A stretch of 64,000 nt of DNA from Prionace glauca (Eukaryota; Chordata; Chondrichthyes; Carcharhiniformes; Carcharhinidae). The stretch is from the NCBI GenBank assembly GCA_037974335.1, contig CM075760.1, positions 63,556,515 through 63,620,514 on the forward strand, written 5' to 3'. Under the pieces are notes generated by a model. The model did no database searches, had not been told where the DNA came from, and saw only the letters and a program-made list of their open reading frames with translations. Every line of letters begins with the position of its first letter. Positions within the stretch are counted from its first letter, which is position 1. Positions 1 through 10,358 of this stretch are shown piece after piece. Made by a program: the position numbers and the translations under genes.

Positions 1-389
1 TTTTAAGGGGCAGTGTAAAGGAAACTATCTTCTTCTGCACACTGTCCTACATCGGTCTTTGATGAAGCAGAGCCTTTGCTGTTTAGAATTACCTGAAAGT
101 AGTCAGTGACAGACCAGTTTATGAGTGAAATCAGCGAGGTTCCCCTCATTCTTCACTCATTTCCTCTCTGGATTTTATCATGAGAAGGCAGAGATGAAGG
201 TGTCTTTACACGAATTGTTAATGGTTGGCGCAGTGGCTCTTTCACGAAAACACCTTGAGTTCAACCATATCCCACACATGACTGGGGGAACATGCCTGTT
301 TGGGAAAAGGGGAAAACCGTTGTCATAGGGAAATGGAGCGGAGTTGATAGGTTTAGGAGAACGAAATTAAGCAAAGCCAGGGATGGTTA
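1..389. other. 3' flank of IgM module A
   Basis: No gene is seen here. The stretch is similar base by base to 27,045-27,430, the corresponding flank of module B, including the shared phrase around the start (aaactatctt). The duplication therefore extends at least to the window edge, and the true left boundary of module A lies outside the window. Confidence 0.6.
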
Positions 390-867
390 ATTTTTTATTC
401 AATATTTATTTAAAAAACAGAGAATATTTTACGGCGAAATTATGTTTTAAAGTTAGAAAAATGAACATAGCGATTGAGCTTCACATTGAGAACAGAACAC
501 ATATGCAGGGAATCCGTCAATATTTGTACACCTGTTACATACACCAGAAAGAGAAAACAGGACCTTAATAGAAAGAGGAATTAACAAACGTGAATAAGGA
601 ATGAGGAAAGTTTCTTATTCATACGTGACATTTAAACTACGGGGAAACTATTAACCACAATTACATTATAACAAAAAAAATCGTACTTTTCACACTGAAA
701 ACTGAAGTAACGTCTGTGATTGCTTCAGTTTTAGATTCAGGATGATAAACTGAGAGAACTTTACTGATAGAGTCACCAAGGGCAGATATTGTACTTGTGT
801 CGTACAGAGATCTTGATAATGAGTTGTGGGAAGTCTGCAGCGTCCAAAATTCAACTCATCATTTGAT
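390..867 (-). CDS. IgM module A, M2 exon and membrane 3' UTR
   Basis: This is the last exon of the membrane form of an IgM heavy chain, read on the minus strand. An acceptor ending TTACAG precedes ATC AAA TGA (867-859). Spliced in phase after the AAG at the end of TM1 it gives the short cytoplasmic tail V-K-I-K-stop, close to the K-V-K tail known for IgM. The rest is 3' UTR. Two AATAAA signals (minus strand, 405-410 and 394-399) mark a likely poly(A) site. The same ATC-AA-stop arrangement is preserved in module B at 27,901. The exon assignment is inferred from splice phase and from conservation between the two copies. Confidence 0.65.
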
Positions 868-1006
868 CTGTAACCGAAAGATACAATAATGAAGCAGATG
901 TTTATGATGCGGGACATTAATGTTGCAGTTTTAATCAGTGAAACATTGAGAGATTTTTCAAATGCATTCTGCCAGTTTGAAATGTGAGTGGATTCAATCA
1001 TTTCAC

Positions 1007-1134
1007 CTTCACCAGAGTGACGGCAGTGCTGTAGAAAATGCTCAGGAAGAACAGGACGATGAATGTGGAAGCGGTTGTCCAGATGTTGCTGTTATCATCC
1101 TCATTCTCGTCAATCCAGATACGATCGGTGGGGT
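1007..1134 (-). CDS. IgM module A, transmembrane exon TM1
   Basis: This minus-strand exon encodes the membrane anchor of surface IgM. It starts in phase 1 after an acceptor CCGTAG and encodes an acidic extracellular linker (D-P-T-D-R-I-W-I-D-E-N-E-D-D-N-S-N), then the anchor with [18 protein letters not shown] and STAVTLVK. The hydrophobic segment has the polar TTAST and YST positions typical of IgM and used for Ig-alpha/beta pairing. It ends AAG followed by GTGAAA, a weaker donor than the GTGAGA in module B; failure to splice would give K-V-K-stop directly. The phase matches the internal donor in CH4. It is 128 nt and contains no stop. Confidence 0.85.
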
Positions 1135-1679
1135 CTACGGGACCAAGAAATGAAATTAGATTACTTTATTGATCCAGGGAATCTTATTGTTATTTTTCTT
1201 TTCCTCGTTCTCCTTCATAAGCTGTTACTTCATTCTCTTGTATAATTTTCAATGTATATCTACGGTTAATTTCAGGACACTCAGTAACCGATTTCTGTAA
1301 TTATTTTCACACTTGATCTTTATTGACATTCCTTGGACAGTCTATGTCAGAAAGCACTCAAGATGTTTTCTTGAGTATCAGTTCATTTCCGAACTATTTT
1401 CCACTATCCCTGGTTGAAGAATATTATGACTGATATCGAGGAACATTCACTGATCAATTTTTCACAGATGGTGACTGATCTATAAAGTGTGAATGTTGTT
1501 GTTTAACAGCTGGGATGTAGTTTATGGTGGATCTTTTATGGTGGAAATAGTTAGTGGATCATTGACTTCTTTCATTTTCTCAAAGTGTTTGTCGGTGCAA
1601 TGTACATTGGGATAGTTGTCGGTGGATATGTCCATTAAAATTCATGTTTAAGTTTTACTTTCATCATTTGCCTGTCGCT

Positions 1680-3050
1680 TGTATTTACGAATTTGCGTTT
1701 GTGTGTTTGTGCATGAGCATCTCGTAGTCTGCATTAATCTTTGGTTCTGAGTTAATATGAGTGTATCCGGGTTAATGTATGTGTTCATTTACCCGTGTTT
1801 GTTAATTTGTGTAGTTGTGTGTCTGCGTCTGTATATATATTTTATTCTTTTGACTTTATGGATATATGAATATTATTGTGAGAAGTCTATGTACATTTAT
1901 TAATGCCACTCTTAACGTGTGGACGTGTTCCTGCCTATTTCAATGTGCTAATTTCTGTCACTCGAACAATGTTTCCTTCCCTTTTCGTGTGTGTCTGTTT
2001 GTGTGCTTATCTGTTAACATGTTAATGTATGTATATCTTTATTGATAGTTATTTATAACGGTGTGATAATGTATGCTTGTGTTTCCATGTGTAATAATGT
2101 GTACTATGGTATTCTGTTCTTTATGAACATGTGAATGTTGCGTACATTTGTTCACGTGAAAATGTTTGGCTGTCTGTTCATCTCTATGCAGTCTGTTAAT
2201 GTTTCTATGTGTATTTCCCTGTATCACTGTTATTGCGTATAACATTGTGTGTGTCTATATCTATATTCCCACCAGCGTGAATGTGTGATAAAATGTATTT
2301 CTGTGTTTGTCTATGTGTATGGATCTGCATGCGTGTGTATCTGTCTTTATTGTGTGTATGCATGTATGTGTTTGTATTTAGGTCTATGTTCCTAGTTACA
2401 TACGCAAAGTTGCGTGGAAACTTGTGTGTTTGTATGCGTATATGTGTGTGTATGTACATATTTGATAATTTGTGTGTATGTTTTTGCTTTTGTGCCTGCG
2501 TGTCTATGTGTGCGTGTGTGTGTGTGGGTGTATGCACGAGTGTCCGTGTATGTGTGTGTGTTTATGTGTGTGTGCATGAAATAGAGAGAGAGAGATAATG
2601 TGTGTGCGCGCCTGTGTATGGTTGTATTTGCCTGTGTTCATTTGTGTATGCGTGTATTTTTGTTCGTATATGTGTTGTCCATGAGTGTATTTGTGTGAGC
2701 TTGCTTGTTTGTGTTCGTTTCTGCATACATTGTCTGCACTTATGGTCCGTGAATATGTACTTGTATGTATGCATCTATCTGTGCTTTTTTGTGTGTGTTT
2801 TGTACTTATGTGATTCTGTGTCTGTATTTGAATGCGCGTCCATATTTCTGTATATGTAGGTGTGTGGAGTATGTGCATGAGTTTGCGTGTGTGTATTGAC
2901 ATGTATCTTTATGTACTTGTGAACATATATATGAGTATGTGTACTTGTGCGTGTATTTGTGCATTTGTGTCGATGTGTGTGTGTGTGTGTGTCTATGTGA
3001 ACACTTATATGTGTATTTATAATTGTGATAATTTTGTGCAGTATTGTCAG
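1680..3050. repeat. TG-rich simple repeat tract in the CH4-TM1 intron (module A)
   Basis: About 1.4 kb of degenerate TGTGTATG-type sequence. Long reading frames on both strands here are low-complexity (VCVC or HTHT) and not genes. The equivalent intron in module B, 28,640-30,140, has the same tract, so it predates the duplication. Confidence 0.85.
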
Positions 3051-3189
3051 TTTGTGTATTTTTTAACTGTTGCTCTAAATTTCACTGGCAATAATTAATT
3101 GAATATAATCCACACGATACGAATAATGGAACATATTTTCAGAGTTTGCTGTACAAATTTATTTTATGTGACCGGTGAGAAGATCAAGA

Positions 3190-3806
3190 AGGAATGGTGG
3201 CCTTTATCGCGAGGGGGATAGAATATAAAAGGGAGATCTTGCACTGGTGAGGCCGCAACTGGAGTACTGTATGCAGTTTTGGTCCCCTTATTTGAGAAAG
3301 GATATATTGGCCTTGGAGGGAGTACAGAGAAGGTTCACCAGGCTGATACCAGAGATGAGGGGTTTGGCTTATGAGGAGAGATGAAATAGACTCGTTGGAG
3401 TTTAGAAGGCTGAGGGGAGACTTACAAGATAATGAAGGGGCTAGATAGGGTAGAGAGATTCTTTCCGCTCAGAAAGGAAACCATAACTAGAGGGCACAGC
3501 CTCAAAATAAGGGGGGTGGGGGTTGCAGTTTAGAACAGAGCTGAGGAGGAACTTCTTCACTCAATCGGTGGTGAATCTCTGGAATTCTCTGCCCATTGAA
3601 GTGATGGAGGCTACCTCGTTGAATATGTTTAAGACAGGGGTAGACAAATTTCTGATAGACAAAGGAGAGAAGGGTTATGGGGAGAAATCGGGAAAGTGGA
3701 ACTGATCCACTTCAGATCAGCCATGATCTTATTGAATGGCGGGGCAGGCTCGACGGGCTAGGTGGCCTACTCCTGCTCCTATTTATTATGTTTTTATGTT
3801 CTTATA
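3190..3806 (+). mobile_element. CR1-like LINE, 3' fragment
   Basis: This is the 3' end of a CR1-like element. It carries the conserved RT C-terminal words (LEYC, FTRL, FFTQS.VNLWNSLP) and the 3' UTR phrase (gatcttattgaatggcgggg), and it ends in ttatgtttttatgttcttat. Reading frames are broken. Module B lacks it at the homologous place (near 30,250), so it inserted after the IgM duplication. Confidence 0.85.
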
Positions 3807-4748
3807 TCAGGGAAACGAATGAAATCATTTATTGCTGCATCTCAGAAACCTCAGGTACAGAACAGAAAAAACGGAGAGGATTCAAACATTTGTATAAATT
3901 TGTATTACGGGAAATCAATGCCAGCACATGATCAAGAGTTTTGAAACATTTTAAAATTGTGTTGCATAAGTATATATATTACACTGATTAAGATAATGAT
4001 ATTTCCAAATCTGCAGCAAGCAAACCGGAAGCTAATTTGTACTTTTGACAACTGAGTCCTTATTGTAGAAAGCCGTTCCCTTCCAAACACGCTACTTGGG
4101 GAGAGGAAGGAGAATGAACTCTCTCTACCCGGTGAAGCAATGTCCCTAATGGTTCTAACCGCTGAGGAGGTGGAGGTACAGTGGATAAATAATGACATTC
4201 CTCCTCTTTTCATTGAGGAAGTGGTGGTACATGTGTTAGCTATTGCTCCTCCCCTCTCTTTATTGGGCGAGTAGGAATTCGGAATGTAAACAATTTCACT
4301 CTCCCTCTCTCTGACAGGGGGATTGTTACTCCATGTTTCTGTGTGACCCTCACTTCAGTTCCCAGTGGGTTTGGTGCAGCAGCTTAAAGCTGACATCAAT
4401 GGATAAAGGCATGGACAATGAGGGAAGCAGGAACACGGAGATCTAAATGTTGTGTTTGTCAGAAATGTTGAAATAGTCATATTTCTCCTCAGCAGGAGGA
4501 AGTTCGGTGAAGATATTTTACAGAATCCTGTAATGAATATACTCTACTGGATCTGGGTGTATCTGAGCTGGGTGCACTCGTTCAACAAGACTTGGATCCG
4601 AGACCTGAAAATATCAGACTCAAGCTAACGATATATCATGGAAGTAAAACTGAAAAACAATTTACTAAGCAATTGGGAATTTCATTTATCGTTTGAGGAA
4701 AATTGTTTTATTATTTTTATTGAAGGTTTTAATGTAACCGAGTGATTC
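3807..4748 (-). other. IgM module A intron and secretory 3' end
   Basis: Non-coding, homologous to 30,260-31,203 in module B. On the minus strand an AATAAA at 4,716-4,721 lies about 28 nt after the CH4 stop, with another at 4,707-4,712. These are good candidates for the secretory poly(A) signal. In module B the matching site reads AATAAG and no AATAAA was found there. Confidence 0.55.
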
Positions 4749-6843
4749 TCATTGACATGAATTAACCGTGTCCATCAGTGCAAGGGAAATGTTCACAAAA
4801 CTGGGTTTACCGCTGGATTTGTCAACTGTTCTGTTGATGATCTTCAAGGGGATGGCTTCATGTCCCACCACACAGGAGTAAGAAGCGCCGCTGGACCAGT
4901 CCTCTGCTGCAATGGATAACAGGCTGTATGTGAAGAAGGAGCTATTGCCGTTCTCCGCCACCACCTCGGTGTTCCTGTAGTTCCCGGGATTCACCGGCTT
5001 GTCGTTGACGGTCCACTTGACGAAGATCTCTCGGGGGGAGAAACCTCTCACTAAGCAGCTGAGGGAGACGAATCTCTGAGCGGAGACGTGAATAACTTGC
5101 CGGGTGTTAGCAATGAAAAGGTGGTAGGACTGGAGGGTCTTAATGACATTACTGTTACTAGAGAGGCGGTGCTCGACAGACTGGAGGGGCTGATTGTGGA
5201 CAAGTCCCCAGGACCGGATGAAATGCATCCGAGGGTTCTGAAAGAAATGGCGGAGGTGATAGTGGATGCCTTGGTGGTTATTTTCCAGACGTCGCTGGAA
5301 TCCGGGGAAGTGCCAGATGATTGGAAAACGGCTAATGTTACGCCGTTGTTTAAGAAGGGTGGCAGGCAAAAGGCGGGGAATTATAGGCCAGTTAGTTTAA
5401 CGTCTGTGATAGGTAAAATGTTAGAATCTGTCATTAAGGTGGAAATTGCGAGGCATCTTGAAGGGAATTGCTTGATAGAGCAGACCCAGCACGGTTTCAT
5501 TAAAGGGAAGTCATGTCTGACAAATTTACTGGAGTTCTCTGAGGATGTGTCTGGGGCAGTGGACAGAGGAGAGCCGGTGGATGTGGTCTTTCCAGATTTT
5601 CAGAAAGCGTTTGACCAAAGTACCTCACAAGAGGTTATTGCAGAAGGTCAGGGGACATGGAGTTGGGGGTAGGGTGTTAGCGTGGATAGAGGATTGGTTG
5701 TCAAATAAGAGGCAGAGAGTGGGGGTCAACGTGTGCTATTCGGATTGGTGGATGGTGACGAGTGGGGTGCCCCAGGGGTCGGTGCTGGGGCCTCAGCTTT
5801 TTACCACTTATATAGATAATCTGGAGGAGGGAACCGAGTGTAGGGTGTCGAAAGTTGCTGATGACACCAAGATTGGGGGAACGGCAAACTGTGCGGAGGG
5901 TGTGGAGAGTCTGCAGAAGGATCTAGATAGGCTGGGCGAATGGGCCAGGAAGTGGCAAATAGAATTTAATGTTGGCAAGTGTGAGGTGGACCACTTTGGT
6001 AGGAAGAATGGTAGGAAGGACTATTACTTACGGGGCGAAAAACTGCAGCAGGCGACGGTGCAGAGGGACCTCGGGGTCCTTGTGCATGAGTCGCAAAAAC
6101 CCAGCTTGCAGGTGCAGCAGGTGGTCAGGAAGGCGAATGGCATGCTGGCCTTCATAGCGAGGGGGATTGAATATAAAAGTAGGGAGGTCTTGCTGCAGCT
6201 GTATAGGGCACTGGTGAGGCCGCAGCTGGAGTACTGTGTGCAGTTTTGGGCGCCGCACCTGCGCAAAGATATTTTGGCCTTGGAGGGAGTGCAGAGGAGG
6301 TTTACTCGGCTGATACCGGAGTTGAGGGGGTTGAGCTATGAGGAGAGGCTGAATAAACTGGGCTTGTACTCGTTAGAGTTTAGAAGAATGAGGGGAGATC
6401 TCATTGAGACGTATAAGATGATGAATGGGATGGATAGGATAGAGGTGGAGAGACTCTTCCCGCTCACAAAAGACAGTAGGATTCGGGGGCACAGCCTCAA
6501 GATAAAGGGGAGGCGGTTTAGAACGGAGTTGAGGAGCAACTTCTTCACTCAAAGGGTGGTGAATCTCTGGAATTCTCTGCCCGTTGAAGTGGTGGATGCT
6601 GCCTCGCTAAATATTTTTAAGAAGCGGGTTGATGGGTTTTTGATAAGAGAGGGCATTAAGGGTTATGGGGAGAAAGCGGGAAAGTGGAACTGAGCAGCGA
6701 CAGATCAGCCATGATCTTATTGAATGGCGGGGCAGGCTCGAAGGGCTAGATGGCCTACTCCTGCTCCTATTTCTTATGTTCTTATGAGACTTCTTCTGCT
6801 GAGGGCAGGAGGACAGAGACCAACGTTTCCCGCGGATTTGGAT
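4749..6843 (-). pseudogene. IgM module A, CH4 exon split by a LINE
   Basis: This is an IgM heavy-chain CH4 domain (C1-set Ig fold). The 5' part (6,843-6,786) begins after a CTGCAG acceptor in phase 1 and encodes DPNPRE then [12 protein letters not shown]. The remainder (5,087-4,749) carries the first fold Cys (SLSCLV), the core Trp (VKWTV) and the second Cys ([11 protein letters not shown]). It then carries the secretory tail with an N-glycosylation site (VNIS) and the penultimate-type Cys (VNSCQ-stop) used for polymerisation in IgM. An internal donor, AGCG followed by GTAAAC at 4,811/4,810, matches the known mu CH4 site for membrane splicing. The two halves are separated by a plus-strand CR1 of about 1.7 kb with a 5-bp GAGAC repeat at each side, so the exon cannot be read through. 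No CH3 exon was found upstream. Confidence 0.85.
5088..6785 (+). mobile_element. CR1-like LINE inserted in CH4 (5' truncated)
   Basis: This is a reverse-transcriptase LINE of CR1 type, lacking ORF1 and the endonuclease. The RT starts near [11 protein letters not shown] and continues through [10 protein letters not shown], the catalytic ADDTK box (near 5,855; the usual F before it is V here) and the C-terminal FFTQRVVNLWNSLP. A single extra base near 5,620 shifts frame relative to the sister copy at 33,815. The 3' end is the TTCTTATG repeat. It is closely similar to the 33,815-35,072 and 17,485-18,131 copies, suggesting a recently active subfamily. Flanking GAGAC (5,083-5,087 and 6,786-6,790) is the likely target duplication. 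Confidence 0.92.
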
Positions 6844-7078
6844 CTGCAGAAAATGTAGAATAAAGTCAATAAACTGGAGAATTCTGGAGACAAACCGCTG
6901 GTTAGATATCAGGAAAATGTGTTTCACTTTTGATTTTAAATGTTCCCATTTTTGATTCCCAGATTGGAGGAGAGGTGAACACAATTTGTTTTCTCAAATA
7001 ACTCAGGGGGGCGGACTGGAGAGTTTCAGAAAGTCTACAGCACTGAATCATGCCATTCGGCCCAACTGATCTACTTTT
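6844..7078 (-). other. Intron upstream of CH4 (module A)
   Basis: Non-coding sequence homologous to 31,595-31,828 of module B. Similarity ends near cggcccaact.atctactttt in both copies. That marks the right end of the duplicated block, so CH3 was not part of it, or was already missing. Confidence 0.6.
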
Positions 7079-7084
7079 CTGGTC

Positions 7085-7620
7085 AATGTGCTGACTGTCT
7101 GCCCCAGTGACCCCCTCTCACACTTTCCTCAAGGTGCTGACTGTTCATGCCAGTGTCACAGTGAGCCCTTCTCACAGTCTCCTCAAGGTGTTGACTCTCG
7201 ATTCCAGTGTCCCAGTGCCCTCCCCTGATAATCTCCTCAAGATGCTGACTCTCTGCCCTGGTGTCCCAGTGACCTCCCCTCTCACACTCTCCTCAAGGTG
7301 TTGCTTCTCTCTCCCGTTGTCCCACTATCCCCCTCTCTTCAAGGTGCTGCTTTCCTGTCCCAGTGTGCCAGTGTCTCCGTCTCACACTGTCTTCAAGGTG
7401 CTGCTTTCCTGTCCCAGTGTGTCAGTGTCCCACTCTCACTCTTTTCTCAAGGTACTGCTTTCCTGTCCCACTGTCCCAGTGTCCCCCTCAGAGTCACCGC
7501 ATTGTGCTGACTATCTGTCCTAGTGTCCCCCTCTCACAGTCTCCTCGAGGTGCTACTGACTCTGTTTAAGTGTCCCAGTGTCCTTCTCCCACACTCTCCT
7601 CAACTCACTCTTGTCTCCTT
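7085..7620. repeat. Degenerate minisatellite, about 50-60 bp unit
   Basis: Imperfect tandem copies of a CT-rich unit containing ctcctcaaggtgctg and ctgtcccagtgtcc. Reading frames through it are repeat-derived. Confidence 0.85.
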
Positions 7621-7934
7621 ACAACTTCAGAATAGAAATTGACGTGAACGTTTGATGTGAAGCCTCTTGATATGGTTCTCCTGTGCGTGACACTGAGAAA
7701 TAGTTCAATGTGAAATCTCTTGCCCAGAATGAACTGTACGTGACACTGGGAGATAGTTCTATCAGATGACTCTCGCTAAGACTGTAATGCTGAGATATTG
7801 ATCTGTGTGAAGTTCTTTACTAAAATTGTTCTGTACATAAACTGTAAATAAGAGTGCGTAGAGCCTGGATGTAGCAGCCTATATCAATCCCGATTAACGC
7901 TAACCACATCTTTAACCCACAGCCATCATAACCA
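7621..7934. other. Unassigned non-coding
   Basis: No gene recognised. Short phrases (gtgacactg.gagatagttc) recur two or three times, so it may be an older tandem repeat. Confidence 0.4.
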
Positions 7935-8690
7935 TACACCAATAAAACATAGGAATAGAATTAGGCCATTAGGCTCATCGAGCCGGCTCTACCATTCAAT
8001 GATGGCTGAGAAGTTCCTCAAACCCATTCTACCGTTTCTTTTGCCCCGTAACCTTTGATCCCTTTACCAGTCACGAACTTATCTATCTCTTTCTTAAATA
8101 CACTCGGAGACCTGGTCTCTACAGTCTTGTGTGGCAATGAATTACACAGATTTACAAGCCTCTGACTGAAGAAATTCCTCCTCATCACAATTTTAAAGTA
8201 AGAAGTCTTCACAACAGCTGGTTAAAGTCCCACAAGCTCACTTGGAATTACGAGCTTTCGGAATGCTGCTCCTTCATCAGGTCAGTGGCCTACTGGCGTT
8301 GTGAGACTTCTCACTGTGCCTATGCCAGTCCAACGCTGGCATTTCCACATCACAGTTCTAAAGGACGGACTCTTTCCTCTGAGGTTTTGCCTTCCTGTCT
8401 CTCCTACGAATGGAAACATCTTTCACAAGTGCACTCTATCCAGGCCTTTCATTATACTGTAAGATTGCATGAGATCTCATTCCTCATCCTTCCAGACTCT
8501 ATTAACTACAGACCCAGAGTCCTCAGATTCTACTCATGTATCAAGTATTTTATTCCCCGGATCATTTTTGTGAAACTCCTCTGGACCCTCTCCAAGGCCA
8601 GCAGATCGTTCCCTAGATATGGGGCCCAAAATTGCTGTCAATATTCCGAATTGGCCTGACTTATAAAACCTCGGCAGTACTCCCCTTCTT
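7935..8690 (-). mobile_element. CR1-like LINE remnant
   Basis: Read on the minus strand it shows the LINE 3' region (RRNFFSQRLVNLCNSLPH at 8,018-8,212), then the middle C-terminal part around 8,560-8,680 (the antisense of tggaccctctccaaggccag). An unrelated short repeat at about 8,200-8,340 interrupts it. Old and broken. Confidence 0.75.
8200..8340. repeat. Short dispersed repeat nested in a LINE
   Basis: Contains the phrases gctggttaaagtcccac, gctgctccttcatcagg and ccagtccaacgctggcat, which I recognise as a common short repeat of shark genomes. It interrupts the LINE at 7,935-8,690. Confidence 0.6.
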
Positions 8691-8909
8691 TGTATTCCAG
8701 TCCTCTCGAAATGAACCCTAACAGAGGGACTTCTGTTATATAGAATTAATATCGAAAGATTTGCTGTCTGTTCCTTCATTATTTCTAATTCCCTGACCCT
8801 CAACACCTCATGTAGGTTATAAATGTTCTACTTTGGGTATAAAAACTGTTGGATTGAAGGGGGTTAAGTGAAACTGTTTGTTTCGTGACTGTAATTGATG
8901 TGAGTCTCC

Positions 8910-10319
8910 ATGGATCTGATTAGTGTGCCTGAGGGATTTCGCTCTTCCATTAATAAGGGATTCCATTCAATGTGTTGTCCCATTGAGTCAGCAGGAGCGA
9001 CAACTCCGACGCTAACAGAGATCAGCGGCTGTGGAGAGAGAGGGAGGGAGAGGCGAGATCAGAAACTTAGAGTAATGGATTGGAATGATCCATTAGTGGA
9101 TCAGAATCTGGAAGCAATGGATTGGAATGTTTCAACAATGATTCAGAATTTGGGAACAATGGATTGGAATGTTCCAACAATGGATCAGAATCTGGGAATA
9201 ATGGATTGGAATGTTGCGACCACGGACAGGAGTTTATCCTATTGGATTGTTTGGTTTACTTCAGATCATTGGTGGATAACATCAGCTGATCGAATTGGAT
9301 ATCTGCTGAAGATGATTCAATACTTTTACTATCCCCTCTTGGCGATTGTTGGTGTTCCAGGTAAGTCCCTGGCTGGAATTGAACCAGCCCGTCTACCATG
9401 GGAATCAGAGCAGGCAACGGGCTGAGCATGGGAAGGTCTGTTGAACACGGGTAGGATTTTGTAGCTTCAGGAAGAGTGAGGCTGTTATGTCCCATCCCCT
9501 GTGTCCACTTCCTAATTCTCGAAAGGGTGTTTAAATATTTTGATTTTCTTCTCATTTACTGCACTGGGTTTGCTGCTCTTGTGGTCTCCGTTGAATCACT
9601 GTATCCAGTTATTAATTATTTCAGCCACTGACAATTGTCTTAGGGCCTATGGGCTGGGATGTCTTCTGTGTGCTGTGACATTCCATAGGCATGTGAACTC
9701 AAACACTATTCCTTTGTAAGTAAAAGAATGAGACAGAATCCTTTTTACCCTCTCTACATAACACCATTTCACTGCTAATCGCCCACCCAGTCAGCAGGCT
9801 GTAGAATCCATTTTAATGACCATGTGTGCACTGCAAGTACTCACCGGAGAGAGAACATGTTTTGTAACGTTTAATCATTAGTTTCACAAATATGAGAACA
9901 TTAACGTTGCAATGAAATAACTTTGAAAATCCCCAAGACATTCCAGCTGTACACTGATGGAGATATAGCATGGCCAATGCACCTAACCAGCACAACTTTC
10001 AGTGTGTGGGAGGAAATGGAAACACCAGGATGAAACCCACAGAGACACACAGAGAACGTGCAGACTCTGCACAGATAGTGGCCAAGTCTGGAATTGAACA
10101 AGAACCTGTGGTGCTGTGAAGCAACAATGCTATCCCCTGTGCCACTACAAGCTCTCCTAGAGTAGCAGGAACACAAACACGCAGTCACTCCCAAACACAC
10201 ATACATTAATACACACATTTGTTGACAGAAGCAATCAGGCTTTAACACTTACTCCCACTCACATGCAGATTAAAGAATAGGACAACACATACTTTGGAAC
10301 ACTCCTACTGTGTTCTCTT

Positions 10320-10358
<39 letters not shown>

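Noticed and set aside
2039-3098. Several HTHT- or VCVC-rich frames on both strands
   Set aside because: Low-complexity TG/CA sequence in an Ig intron, mirrored at 28.6-30.1 kb.
7107-7523. 138-codon plus-strand frame of VPVSPS repeats
   Set aside because: Derived from a CT-rich minisatellite.
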